A stretch of DNA of 64,000 nucleotides from JBBQZO01 sp038207625 (GTDB lineage: Bacteria > Pseudomonadota > Gammaproteobacteria > Burkholderiales > Burkholderiaceae_D), in the NCBI GenBank assembly GCA_038207625.1, contig JBBQZO010000028.1, forward strand, positions 1-64,000, written 5' to 3'. This document shows positions 16,994-27,066 of the stretch, piece after piece. The translations under genes and the position numbers were made by a program. The notes beneath the pieces were generated by a model, which had not been told where the DNA came from, searched no databases, and saw only the letters and a program-made list of their open reading frames with translations. Each line of letters opens with the position of its first letter. Position 1 is the stretch's first letter.

Positions 16994-18036
16994 GCTGCCA
17001 CCGTCATGTCAGCTTGGGCCGCTTGCTGCGTCAGACTGGCGCGTATCGTGCGCAGCATGCGGCTAATGTGCAGCGCGTTGCGCGGGCGCCGCGCCGGATC
17101 GGGATCGAGCAGGGTGCGCAGCAGCGCGAGCGCGGTGGCACTGGTGGCGCCGGCCGGACACCAGGTGCCGTCCGCCGTCCGATGTGCCGTGCGCTCGATG
17201 CGTGCGCTAAACAGCGCCGCCTCGTCGGCCTGCAAGCTCATTGCCGGCGGCCTGCCGAGCGGCGTGCCGTCCTGCTGCTGCGCCTGGTATTGCCGGGCGC
17301 AGTCGCGGCAAAAGCGCAAGCTCACGCCCCCGCTGACCAGATAGTAAAACAGCGCGCCGAGCGCGAAATAGTCGGTACGCGTGTCAGTGCGGTAGCCATC
17401 GGCGCCGGACGGGAAAAATTGTTCCGGCGCCTGCCAGTTGGCGGTGCCGGCATACGAATGGGCCAGCGTGTCGTCGCGCAGGCGGTTGGTGCCGAAGTCG
17501 GCCAACTTGATGCGGCGCCGGCTGGCGTCGAGCAGCACATTGGCCGGCTTCAGGTCCAGGTAGCGCCAGCCGTACTGGTGCACTTTGGCCAAGGCGTGGT
17601 GAATCTGTTCGATCCAGTCGAGCACCTGGGCAAAACTGGGTGCCCGGCCCTGCTGGCGCAGGCCGGCCAGTTGCCGGCCCAGGTCACACGCCATCAGTTC
17701 CAGCGCCAGCACCGGCAGGCCCTCGTGCAGGCCGCTGTCGAGCAGGCGCACGATGTGGCGCTCGTCCCAAGGGGAGAGCGAGCGCAGAAACGCGATTTCG
17801 GTGTAAGCGCTGGCGCTCCAGCGTTCGCGCTGCAACGGGCCGGCCAGCGCCATCTGGGTTTGGTTGATCAGTTTCAGCGCGACGTCCTTGCCATCGGCCA
17901 GCGCGCTGGCGCGCCACACGACGCCGTAGGCCGAGCTGGCGATCGGCGCGCACAGTCGATAACTGCCGGCGTCCAAAGTGATGATTGTGTCTGCTGCGGG
18001 CATGCTTCCTCCACCATGTTGGGTGGCGGCAGGCAC
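16990..18036 (-). CDS. Atypical Ser/Thr protein kinase
   Basis: Up to 348 residues, cytosolic with no C-terminal membrane helix. Kinase features: VALKLI (Lys 55), catalytic loop YLDLKPANVLLD (Asp 161, Lys 163, Asn 166), ADFG (Asp 180) and APEQFFP. Two changes stand out: the glycine loop reads IASSAYGVV, with one glycine, and HRD is YLD. The main catalytic residues remain, so activity is plausible. After the kinase core a CRDC pair at about 243-246 may bind metal. The start may be 18036 or 18003 (MPAADT). It is the first gene of the operon ending at 12586, so its natural substrates are likely the SEDS and FHA-like proteins. Confidence 0.9.
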   Translation of the reverse strand: MPAATQHGGGSMPAADTIITLDAGSYRLCAPIASSAYGVVWRASALADGKDVALKLINQTQMALAGPLQRERWSASAYTEIAFLRSLSPWDERHIVRLLDSGLHEGLPVLALELMACDLGRQLAGLRQQGRAPSFAQVLDWIEQIHHALAKVHQYGWRYLDLKPANVLLDASRRRIKLADFGTNRLRDDTLAHSYAGTANWQAPEQFFPSGADGYRTDTRTDYFALGALFYYLVSGGVSLRFCRDCARQYQAQQQDGTPLGRPPAMSLQADEAALFSARIERTAHRTADGTWCPAGATSATALALLRTLLDPDPARRPRNALHISRMLRTIRASLTQQAAQADMTVAA

Positions 18037-18092
18037 CGCCGCAGGAAGCTAGCGGGGGGAGGGGGCAAGCAGGTGTGGCGCAGGCGCTGCGC

Positions 18093-19166
18093 TTAGAGCG
18101 GCGCGCCCAGACGGGCCGTCTGCCCTTCGATCAGGGTGGCCGAGAATACTCGTCGCTCGGGCGCGCTGCTACCCTTGTCAATCAGGGTCGACAGCATTTC
18201 GACGGCCGCTTGCGCCATGTTCTGGACCGGCTGGCGTACGGTCGTCAGGCCGTAGCTGATCCAGGCGGCCGGCGCGATGCCGCCGAACCCGGTGATCGAC
18301 AGCTGGCCCGGCACGTCCAGCCCGAACTCGTGGCGCGCGCTGTCGAGGCAGCCGATCGCCATCACGTCGTTGCAGCAAATGATCACGTCGGGCGGTCCGG
18401 CCAGCTGTTCGAGGATCTCGCTCAGGCCGCGCACGCCGCTGGCGTAATCGTCGCCGCCGCCGACGATCAGCGGTGCCGGCAGGCGCAATTCGGCCAGCCG
18501 TTCGACGCTGCCACGCATGCGTTCGCGGGCGATCACCGAATCGTCCGGCCCGCTGATGATCGCAAAGCGCCGGTGACCGAAGCCGGCCAGGCGCGACACC
18601 AGTTGGCGCGCGCCCTCGAGCTGGTCGCACACGATGGCGTTGATGTTGGCGTCGCGAAGCTGGCGGTTGTACAGCACAAACGGCACCCGGCGGCGCGAGA
18701 ATTCGGCCACCTGGGCGCGCGACAGGTGCGCCGCCACGACCACGCCGTCGACCTGGAAGTGCCACATTTCCGACAGCACCTGGTCGATTTCCGTCTCGCT
18801 GGGCAGCGTAAACAACAAGATGCGCATGCCACGCAGCGCGAACTGGCGGCTCAGCTCGGCCAGCACGTCGGGGAAATACAGATTGGCCCGGTCCGAGATG
18901 ATCAAGGCGATCAGGTTCGAACGGCGCGTGTTCAGACTGCGCGCGGCGGCGTTGGGGGTGTAGTCGAGCTGGCTGGCCGCCTTCATCACGCGCGCATGGG
19001 TCGCCTTGGACACGCTGGCGCCGGGCTTGAAACTGCGCGACACGGCCGACTGCGACACCCCTGCCAGCGTGGCCACGTCATACGACGTGACGCGGCGCGC
19101 CTCGCGCTGGATCAGCGCGAGGATGTCGGCCACGGTGTGGCTTTGCAGGGGGTGCGTGTTGCTCAT
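18093..19166 (-). CDS. LacI-family transcriptional regulator
   Basis: A 357-residue LacI/GalR regulator. The DNA-binding domain lies at about 27-80 (TSYDVATLAGVSQSAVSRSF, then LDYTPNAAARSL hinge). A sugar-binding-type effector domain follows (LIALIISDRANLYFPDVLAE, ISGPDDSVIARERM, DVIICCNDVMAIGCLD, LTTVRQPVQNMAQAAVEM). The N-terminal 25-residue extension is slightly longer than usual. No sugar catabolic or transport genes are adjacent, so its regulon is elsewhere or it controls the kinase operon just downstream. A dyad at 19233-19250 may be its own operator. Confidence 0.93.
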   Translation of the reverse strand: MSNTHPLQSHTVADILALIQREARRVTSYDVATLAGVSQSAVSRSFKPGASVSKATHARVMKAASQLDYTPNAAARSLNTRRSNLIALIISDRANLYFPDVLAELSRQFALRGMRILLFTLPSETEIDQVLSEMWHFQVDGVVVAAHLSRAQVAEFSRRRVPFVLYNRQLRDANINAIVCDQLEGARQLVSRLAGFGHRRFAIISGPDDSVIARERMRGSVERLAELRLPAPLIVGGGDDYASGVRGLSEILEQLAGPPDVIICCNDVMAIGCLDSARHEFGLDVPGQLSITGFGGIAPAAWISYGLTTVRQPVQNMAQAAVEMLSTLIDKGSSAPERRVFSATLIEGQTARLGAPL

Positions 19167-19232
19167 CGGGGTCGATAGCGGGTCCTAAACAGGGGGTTGT
19201 AGTGTACCGTAGCAACTTCCTATACTGCAATA

Positions 19233-19250
19233 CATTTCCGCGAAGAAATG
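19233..19250. promoter_or_regulatory. CG-centred dyad, candidate LacI-family operator
   Basis: CATTTCCGCGAAGAAATG is symmetric at 14 of 18 positions with a central CG, the form of LacI/GalR operators. It lies about 67-84 bases upstream of the LacI start in an otherwise AT-rich gap, which fits autoregulation. The assignment rests only on form and position. Confidence 0.4.
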
Positions 19251-19267
19251 CTGATTGCGTAAAAGTA

Positions 19268-21304
19268 TTAATTTGCATTGCTGCACGCCAGTGTGCCGTA
19301 TGGGCTGGGCTGGCCCGGCGGCGCCACATTCCACGCGCTGTAGTCGGAGACCAGGCCGCGCAGCCAGTGGCGGGTGCGGGCGATCGATTCGGTGCCGGCC
19401 ACAGCGCCGCGCACGCTCAGTTCGACTTCCACCCATTGGGCGCGGTCGCGCGGATACGTCAGCGTCAGCGTGGTCAGACCGAGCGCGTCGGTCTTGCCGG
19501 CGCTGCTGACGGTGGTCGGTATGCCGGGATCGAGCACACCGTTGCCGTTGGTGTCGAGGCCGGCGTCGTACACGCCATTGCGCCCCAGGTCCTCATTGGC
19601 GCAGACAAAGTAGGGCGCGCTGCGGTCTATCGCCCAACTGCCCACGGCCGGATCGAAGGCGCCGTCTTTGCCGATCAGCGGATACCATTGGTACTCCCCT
19701 TTGGCAAACGAGGTCGGCCACACTGTCGCGCTGATGCTCACCCCCGGCACGGCGACGCCGGCGCTGTCGGACACCAGCACCGAAAACTCCTGCTGCAGCA
19801 GGGTGGGCGAAAGCGGCAGCACGGTGTTGCCGGTGCCGAACTGTATCGACAGGGCGCGCTTGTTGACCGTCAAGTAGGTGGTGGCGCTGGCGGCGGGCAG
19901 TTGCACGATGCGCGCGTTGATGGCGACGCCGTCCTTGCCGCTGCTGCCGGGCCCGGCCACGAACACGGCGCGCGCGCGCCCGTCGCTGCCGGTGCTGACG
20001 GTGAACGGCGCATCAAGCGCGCCGCCGCTGGCGTCGGCGCCGATCGAGAACGCGATGGTCGCGCCGCTGACCAGATTGTTGGCTGCGGTATTGTCGCGCA
20101 CGGTGGCGATCAGGGTGCTGCGTTCGCCGCTGCCGACGGTCGGCAGGTCGCTTTGCAGCGTGATCTGGGAGGCCTGCGTCAACGGCGCGACAAAACGTAT
20201 CCGGGTCGACGCCGAAGGGCCGCCGGCGACGCTGGCGTCGAGCGTGGCAACCCCGGTGTCGGGCGAGCTGAGGTAGGCGCGCAACACGGCGCCGGCATTG
20301 AGCGCGATCGTGCTTGCGAGCAGCTGGCCGCAGGCCGGGTCGGCATACAGGCGCCCGCGCGAACTGCTCAGAAGCAGGCTGACCACGGGCTGTCCCCCTT
20401 GTGGTGTGTAGCCGATATCGACCGGAACGCAGCTGCCGATGTCGTTTTGCGCCAGCACCTCATTGCCGCTGGCGTCAGTGGTCGGGGCCGGTTTGACGCT
20501 CAATTCGGTGGGGTTCAGTGAGCCGATCGTGATCGCCATGCGCGCGCTGGCACCGAGGGCGCTGGCGCTCAGCATTTCCGCGCCGGCCTGGCTGGCGCGC
20601 AGTTGCATGCGCGCCTGACCTTGCGCGTCGGTGACGGGCGCGCCCGGTGTCACCGGACTGCCGTGCGCACTGGCCAGCGCCAGGGCGACGCCCGGAATCG
20701 GATGCCCGGCGGAGTCGCGCAGGGTGGCGGTGACATCGACCGTGTTGCCCTGCAGCGCGGCGCCGGCGCCGCTGAGGGCGAGCGTGGTGCCGACCACGTT
20801 CACGCTGGCGCTGGCCGACTGCGCGCCTGCGCTGGCTGATACCTTGATGGCGCGGTTGGCGTTGGCGCCGCCGGTGCCCAGCGTCGCACTGACCTTGCCA
20901 TTTTTGTCAGAAATGGGATCTTGCACCGTCAGAATGCCCGAGTCCGCGCTCAGATCGACTTTGACGCCGGCCAGCGCCGTGTTGCCGCTGCCTTTTACCA
21001 GCGCGGTGATGAGCACGTCGCCGCCCGCCAGGCCGGCCGAGCCCAGCTCGGTGTTGCTGACGACCAGGCTGAGCGCCGTGACCTGCGGTGCCGGCGCCGG
21101 CGCGACGATCACCGGTGGCACCGGCGTCGGCGCCGGCGTCTGTGCCACCGGCGGCGTCGGTTGCACCATGCCGCCGCAGCCGCCCGGATTGGTCAGCGAG
21201 CAGCTTGAGGCGGTCGCGGCGTCATTGCCGCCACCGCCGCCACCGCAACCGGCCAGCAGGCAGCCGGCATACACAGCGCACAGGGCAAATGATCGTGTAC
21301 TCAC
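19268..21304 (-). CDS. Big_1-type Ig-like repeat lipoprotein
   Basis: About 678 residues from GTG 21304, which has GGAGG five bases upstream; the longer frame to 21364 lacks one. The signal peptide ends in a lipobox LLAGC (Cys 20), followed by a Gly-rich linker and a Pro/Thr hinge (PTPPVAQTPAPTPVPP). Several bacterial immunoglobulin-like (Big_1/invasin-type) repeats follow, with signatures such as LSADSGILTVQDPISDKNGK and VTATLRDSAGHPIPGVALAL. It ends with a 130-residue region mentioning typical Ca-like DxNxNG turns (LDTNGNGVLD). It is probably a surface-exposed or periplasmic lipoprotein used in adhesion or envelope structure. No secretion partner is encoded nearby. Confidence 0.85.
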   Translation of the reverse strand: MSTRSFALCAVYAGCLLAGCGGGGGGNDAATASSCSLTNPGGCGGMVQPTPPVAQTPAPTPVPPVIVAPAPAPQVTALSLVVSNTELGSAGLAGGDVLITALVKGSGNTALAGVKVDLSADSGILTVQDPISDKNGKVSATLGTGGANANRAIKVSASAGAQSASASVNVVGTTLALSGAGAALQGNTVDVTATLRDSAGHPIPGVALALASAHGSPVTPGAPVTDAQGQARMQLRASQAGAEMLSASALGASARMAITIGSLNPTELSVKPAPTTDASGNEVLAQNDIGSCVPVDIGYTPQGGQPVVSLLLSSSRGRLYADPACGQLLASTIALNAGAVLRAYLSSPDTGVATLDASVAGGPSASTRIRFVAPLTQASQITLQSDLPTVGSGERSTLIATVRDNTAANNLVSGATIAFSIGADASGGALDAPFTVSTGSDGRARAVFVAGPGSSGKDGVAINARIVQLPAASATTYLTVNKRALSIQFGTGNTVLPLSPTLLQQEFSVLVSDSAGVAVPGVSISATVWPTSFAKGEYQWYPLIGKDGAFDPAVGSWAIDRSAPYFVCANEDLGRNGVYDAGLDTNGNGVLDPGIPTTVSSAGKTDALGLTTLTLTYPRDRAQWVEVELSVRGAVAGTESIARTRHWLRGLVSDYSAWNVAPPGQPSPYGTLACSNAN

Positions 21305-21506
21305 AGGACCTCCATGAAAAATGCATTGGCGTACCGGCCGAGCGTAGCGCTGGAGCGGTGGCAACTATTTGATTCGGAGCAACCCATTTGCATCGCGTGC
21401 CAGGCCCGCTGGGGCGGCGCCGGCGCGCGCGCGGCCGGCCCGCAAAAAATTCTCCGTTCGGCCACCATTCTGGTAACATGTTGCCCCTTTATCGTGAAGG
21501 GTCGAC

Positions 21507-22757
21507 ATGGCCAATGCTTGCGGCGTCGATTTCGGTACGTCTAACTCTACAGTTGGCTGGGTACGCCCCGGCCAGTCCGCCTTGTTGCCTCTGGAAGAGG
21601 GTAAGGCGACCCTGCCATCGGTGGTGTTTTTCAACGCCGACGACGAGGAAGTGAGTTATGGCCGCGCGGCCCTGGCCGCCTATCTGGCCGGCTATGAAGG
21701 GCGTTTGATGCGCTCGCTGAAAAGCTTGCTGGGCACCAGCCTGATCGACGGCCAGACCGAGGTGGGTGGACGGGCCTTGCCGTTTCGGATGTTGTTGGCC
21801 CACTTCATCGGCGAAGTCAAACGGCGCGCCGAGCAGGCCGCCGGGCGCGAATTCACCAGCGCCGTGTTTGGTCGCCCGGTGTTTTTCATCGACGACAGCG
21901 CCGCCAACGACCAGCTGGCCGAAGACACGCTGGCCGAAGTGGCCCGTTCGGTCGGCTTCAAGGACATCGCTTTTCAATACGAGCCGATCGCCGCCGCGTT
22001 CGACTACGAGTCGCAGATCCGGCGCGAAGAACTGGTGCTGATCGCCGACATCGGCGGGGGCACGTCCGACTTCTCACTGGTGCGCCTGTCGCCCGAGCGC
22101 GCCGAACGGCTTGACCGGCGCGACGACATCCTGGCCACCGGCGGCATCCACATCGGCGGCACCGATTTCGACAAATACCTGAGCCTGGCGTCGGTGATGC
22201 CCTTGCTTGGCTATGGCAGCGCGCTCAATAACGGCGCCGAGGTGCCGTCGGGCTATTTCTTCAACCTGGCCACCTGGCACACCATCAACCTGGCCTACAC
22301 CAAGAAAGTGTGGACCCAGTTGGCCGACGTGGCGCGCGACGCGCGCGAGCCGGCCAAGCTGGCGCGCCTGCAAAAGCTGATCGACCAGCGCGCCGGCCAC
22401 TGGCTGGCGATGCAGGTCGAGCAGGGCAAGATCGCGCTGTCGGACGCGGCCAGCGTGGTGCTCGAACTGGACCGGCTCACGCCGGCGCACAGCCTGACGC
22501 TGCAGCGCAGCGAATTTAACGCCGCCATCGGACATCTGGTCGGCTCGGTCGAACATACCGTGCTGCAACTGATCAAGGATGCGGGCGTCGCGCCGGACGC
22601 CGTCGATACCGTGTTTTTCACCGGCGGCTCGAGCGGCGTGCGATTATTGCGCGAGAAAATCGGCGCGCTGCTGCCGAACGCAAAAAAGGTCGAGGGCGAC
22701 CTGTTCGGCAGCATCGGCGCCGGTCTGGCGCTGGACGCCGTGCGCAAGTTTGGCTAA
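21507..22757 (+). CDS. yegD: Hsp70-family chaperone, YegD type
   Basis: A 416-residue actin-like ATPase of the Hsp70 superfamily without a substrate-binding domain. Phosphate loops: VDFGTSNSTVGW (7-18), ADIGGGTSDFSL (connect region), GGIHIGGTDFDKYL, and FFTGGSSGVRLLREK near the C-terminus. It matches YegD in length and motif spacing. The cellular role of YegD is unknown; in E. coli it is a dispensable Hsp70 homologue. The gene is followed after 15 bases by a DnaQ-like exonuclease and likely shares its message. Confidence 0.9.
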   Translation: MANACGVDFGTSNSTVGWVRPGQSALLPLEEGKATLPSVVFFNADDEEVSYGRAALAAYLAGYEGRLMRSLKSLLGTSLIDGQTEVGGRALPFRMLLAHFIGEVKRRAEQAAGREFTSAVFGRPVFFIDDSAANDQLAEDTLAEVARSVGFKDIAFQYEPIAAAFDYESQIRREELVLIADIGGGTSDFSLVRLSPERAERLDRRDDILATGGIHIGGTDFDKYLSLASVMPLLGYGSALNNGAEVPSGYFFNLATWHTINLAYTKKVWTQLADVARDAREPAKLARLQKLIDQRAGHWLAMQVEQGKIALSDAASVVLELDRLTPAHSLTLQRSEFNAAIGHLVGSVEHTVLQLIKDAGVAPDAVDTVFFTGGSSGVRLLREKIGALLPNAKKVEGDLFGSIGAGLALDAVRKFG

Positions 22758-22772
22758 TTGAGAAGGAATACC

Positions 22773-23399
22773 GTGAGCGTATTTGAACAAGCGATCGTCA
22801 TGCTCGACTTCGAGACCACCGGCCTGTCGCCTGCGATGGGCGACCGGATCACGGAGGTGGCGGCGCTGCGCATCGTGGACGGACGCATCACCGAGCGCTA
22901 TGTGTCGCTGATCAATTGCGGCGTGCGCATTCCCGCCTTCATCACTGCGCTGACCGGCATCTCGCAGGCCATGGTGGACCGCGCGCCGCCGGTCGACCAG
23001 GTGGTGCCCGAACTGCTCGAGTTCATCGGCACCTCGGCCCTGTCGGCCCACAACGCCAGCTTCGATGAGAAATTCCTCAATGCCGAAAGCGCGCGCCTGG
23101 GTTTGACGCCCGCTCATGCGGCGCTGGTGTGCTCGCTCAAACTGTCGCGCCGGGTGTTTCCCGGCTTGGCCAGCTACAAGCTGGGGCAATTGTCGAGCCA
23201 GTTGGGCATCCGCTTCAAGAGCGCCGCGCACAGGGCCGAGTCGGACGCGGAAGTGGCGGCTCAGGTGCTGATCCACATCGGCCAGCACCTGGGCAGCGCC
23301 TACGGCATCGGACGGGTGGACGCGCAGTTGTTGGCGTCGGTCAACAAGCTGAGCGCGGCCAAAGTGCCGGCGTTTTTGGGTGCCGCAAAAAATAGCTGA
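22773..23399 (+). CDS. DnaQ-like DEDDh 3'-5' exonuclease
   Basis: A 208-residue exonuclease of the PolC/DnaQ epsilon class. The motifs are complete: ExoI DFETTG, ExoII HNASFDEKFL, and ExoIII HRAESDAEV (His and final Asp of DEDDh). It degrades DNA or RNA 3' ends using two metal ions. GTG 22773 is preferred, with AGAAGGA five bases before it; a TTG at 22758 is in frame but lies in the ribosome site. Chromosomal epsilon is usually longer and sits near rnhA, so this is probably an accessory exonuclease. Confidence 0.9.
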   Translation: MSVFEQAIVMLDFETTGLSPAMGDRITEVAALRIVDGRITERYVSLINCGVRIPAFITALTGISQAMVDRAPPVDQVVPELLEFIGTSALSAHNASFDEKFLNAESARLGLTPAHAALVCSLKLSRRVFPGLASYKLGQLSSQLGIRFKSAAHRAESDAEVAAQVLIHIGQHLGSAYGIGRVDAQLLASVNKLSAAKVPAFLGAAKNS

Positions 23400-23417
23400 T
23401 GCGCGGGCCTAGTCCGC

Positions 23418-23428
23418 ATTACAATAAC
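23418..23428 (+). promoter_or_regulatory. Candidate promoter and Zur-like half-palindrome
   Basis: ATTACAATAAC before the zinc-type uptake operon contains a -10-like TACAAT and the dyad TTA-N3-TAA, which loosely resembles the TTATAnTATAA core of Zur sites. The match is weak; it is listed because of its position just upstream of a metal transporter. Confidence 0.25.
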
Positions 23429-23460
23429 GCCATCGAAACATCCCGATTGCCGATTGTTTA

Positions 23461-23796
23461 ATGTTGCGCCGTTCCATAGTCCATGCCTTGCTGTCGCTGT
23501 TGCTGTTGCTGTCGCAACAGATGGGGATCGCGCACGGCATGTCGCATTGGACCGGCAGCGGCCCGAACCGGGCGCAACTGAGCGAGCAGGGTGCGGCCAC
23601 GCCGGGCTTGGCGCTCGACCAGGTGTGCGACCAGTGTCTGGCGTTCGCCCAGATCGGCTCCGCGCTGGGCAGCACCGATTTTTCCTTCTTTACCCCCGAG
23701 CATACCCAATCCCACCTGCCGGATGTCAGCGCGCAGTCGATCTGCCGCCGCACCGTCTGCGCCTTCCGTTCGCGCGCCCCGCCTGTCACCGCCTAG
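23461..23796 (+). CDS. Small exported Cys-containing protein, first gene of metal-uptake operon
   Basis: A 111-residue hypothetical protein with an N-terminal hydrophobic signal segment (ALLSLLLLLSQQMG). It has a CDQC pair (LDQVCDQCLAFAQIGSAL) and two further Cys near the C-terminus (CRRTVC), with His residues in SHW and EHTQSHLP. The pattern is like DUF2946-type small proteins found beside metal transporters, but I cannot confirm the family. A periplasmic metal-binding role would fit its position 74 bases ahead of an outer-membrane protein and a zinc-type binding protein. Confidence 0.65.
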   Translation: MLRRSIVHALLSLLLLLSQQMGIAHGMSHWTGSGPNRAQLSEQGAATPGLALDQVCDQCLAFAQIGSALGSTDFSFFTPEHTQSHLPDVSAQSICRRTVCAFRSRAPPVTA

Positions 23797-23870
23797 AGCT
23801 GTCGATCGCTTGAGCCGCAGCGCCTGTTTTCAGGCAGCGTCTCGCTATTGTCTATGTGTACAGGAAAACT

Positions 23871-25316
<1,446 letters not shown>

Positions 25317-25325
25317 GGAGCTTGT

Positions 25326-26246
25326 ATGCACACCATTAATACCAAGAAATTGCTGGCCGCCGCCCTCGTCGGCGCGGCGACCCTGTTGTCCTGCTCGGCC
25401 CACGCGGCCCTGAACGTGCTCGCCTGCGAACCGGAATGGGAGGCGCTGGTCACTGAACTGGGCGGCGACAAGGTCAAAGTATCGAGCGCCACCAATGCGC
25501 TGCAGGATCCGCATCGGGTGGAGGCGCGCCCGAGCCTGATCGCGCGCACCCGCAACGCCGACCTGCTCGTGTGCACAGGTCTGGAACTGGAGGTGGGCTG
25601 GCTGCCGGTGCTGGTTCAGCAGTCGGGCAACAGCAAGATCGCGCCGGGCCAGCCGGGCGACTTCGAAGCCGGCGCCTTCGTCAACCGGCTCGACGTGCCC
25701 AGCAAACTCGATCGCAGCGAAGGCGATGTGCACGCGGCGGGCAATCCGCACATCCAGCAAAATCCGCACAATATCGCGGCCGTCGCGGTCGCGCTGGGCA
25801 AGCGCCTGGCGAGCATCGATCCGGCCAACGCGGCCTATTATCAGGCGCGCGAAAAAGACTTCACGGCACGCTGGAGCGCCGCGATGCTGAAATGGGAGGC
25901 GGCGGCGGCGCCCTTGAAAGGGGTGGCGGTCGTCGAACATCACAAGAACATGGAGTATCTGATGGGCTGGCTGGGCCTGCGCCAGGTCGGCACGCTCGAG
26001 TCCAAACCGGGCGTCGAGCCGAGCGCCGCGCATCTGGCCGAACTGCTGGCCCAATTGCAACATCAACCGGCCAAAATGGTGTTGCGCGCTGCCTATCAGG
26101 ACAGCCGCGCTTCGCAGTGGCTGTCCGAACACGCGCACATCCCGGCCGTCGTGGTGCCGTTCACGGTCGGTGCGGACGACAAGTCGAAAGACCTGTTCGC
26201 ACTATTTGACACCTCGGTGCAACGTTTGCTGGCGGCCCTGAAATGA
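25326..26246 (+). CDS. Zinc/manganese-type ABC transporter substrate-binding protein
   Basis: A 306-residue periplasmic binding protein of the cluster A-I (ZnuA/AdcA/TroA) family. A signal peptide ends near AHA. Likely metal ligands: His in QDPHRVEARPSL, His in GNPHIQQNPHN, His in VVEHHKNMEYL, and an acidic residue in the C-terminal lobe. The long His-rich loop typical of ZnuA is short here (only HAAGNPH), so zinc versus manganese is open. It overlaps the permease gene by four bases (ATGA). Confidence 0.9.
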   Translation: MHTINTKKLLAAALVGAATLLSCSAHAALNVLACEPEWEALVTELGGDKVKVSSATNALQDPHRVEARPSLIARTRNADLLVCTGLELEVGWLPVLVQQSGNSKIAPGQPGDFEAGAFVNRLDVPSKLDRSEGDVHAAGNPHIQQNPHNIAAVAVALGKRLASIDPANAAYYQAREKDFTARWSAAMLKWEAAAAPLKGVAVVEHHKNMEYLMGWLGLRQVGTLESKPGVEPSAAHLAELLAQLQHQPAKMVLRAAYQDSRASQWLSEHAHIPAVVVPFTVGADDKSKDLFALFDTSVQRLLAALK

Positions 26247-27013
26247 ATTTCGCCGCCTTCGACTTCTCTATCGTCCAATGGGCCTTTCTGGCCGGCCTGC
26301 TGGTACTCGCCACCCACATTCCGCTGGGAGCCCAGGTGCTCAAGCGCGGCATCGTGTTCATCGACCTGGCGATCGCCCAGATCGCCGCGCTGGGCGTGAT
26401 CATCGCCGGTTCGGGCGACTTGGACCCGCATGGCTGGGCCGTGCAGGTGGCCGCCGGCATCGCCGCGCTGCTGGGCGCCTTGCTGCTGACATGGACTGAA
26501 AAACGCTGGCCTGAAGTGCAGGAAGCCCAGATCGGCGTGATGTTCATCCTGGCCGCGACGGCCGGCCTGCTGCTGGTGGCGCACAACCCGCACGGCGGCG
26601 AGCACCTGCAAGACTTGCTGGCCGGCCAGATCCTGTGGGTCAACAGCAGCCAGTTGCTGTTGCCGGCCGTGGGCGCCGCCTTCATCCTGACGGTGCTGTA
26701 TTTCTTCAACGGCCGGCTGGGGCGGCTGGGCTTCTACCTGATCTTTGCGCTGGCAGTGACGGCCTCGGTGCAACTGGTCGGCGTGTATCTGGTGTTTGCC
26801 AGCCTGATCGTGCCTAGCCTGGCGGTGCGCCACTACCCGGAACGGCGCAAGCTGGTGTTGGCATACGTGATCGGGATCGGCGGCTATGCCAGCGGTCTGG
26901 TGTTGTCGGCCGTGCTGGACTTGCCATCCGGCGCGCTGATCGTCTGGTGCCTGACGCTGCTGGCCATGCTGGTGTACTCGCGCGGGCCCAAACCGCAAGT
27001 GCTGTCGGCCTGA
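26243..27013 (+). CDS. Metal ABC transporter permease, ZnuB type
   Basis: A 256-residue inner-membrane permease of the ABC-3 family with about eight hydrophobic helices (LVLATHIPLGAQVLKRGIVF, IFALAVTASVQLVGVYLVFAS). The first helices carry the family landmark in which the protein starts near the coupling region (FIDLAIAQIAALG). It pairs with the binding protein directly upstream. No ATP-binding subunit gene follows; a terminator stands 18 bases after the stop, so the ATPase must come from another locus. Confidence 0.92.
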   Translation: MNFAAFDFSIVQWAFLAGLLVLATHIPLGAQVLKRGIVFIDLAIAQIAALGVIIAGSGDLDPHGWAVQVAAGIAALLGALLLTWTEKRWPEVQEAQIGVMFILAATAGLLLVAHNPHGGEHLQDLLAGQILWVNSSQLLLPAVGAAFILTVLYFFNGRLGRLGFYLIFALAVTASVQLVGVYLVFASLIVPSLAVRHYPERRKLVLAYVIGIGGYASGLVLSAVLDLPSGALIVWCLTLLAMLVYSRGPKPQVLSA

Positions 27014-27031
27014 CGAACCGCTGCTAGCGAG

Positions 27032-27066
27032 CCCCGCCGTGAGCAATCACCGCGGGGCTTTTTATC
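27032..27066 (+). terminator. Rho-independent terminator
   Basis: The stem AGCCCCGC/GCGGGGCT with a 14-base loop is followed by TTTTTAT. It closes the metal-uptake operon. Confidence 0.85.
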
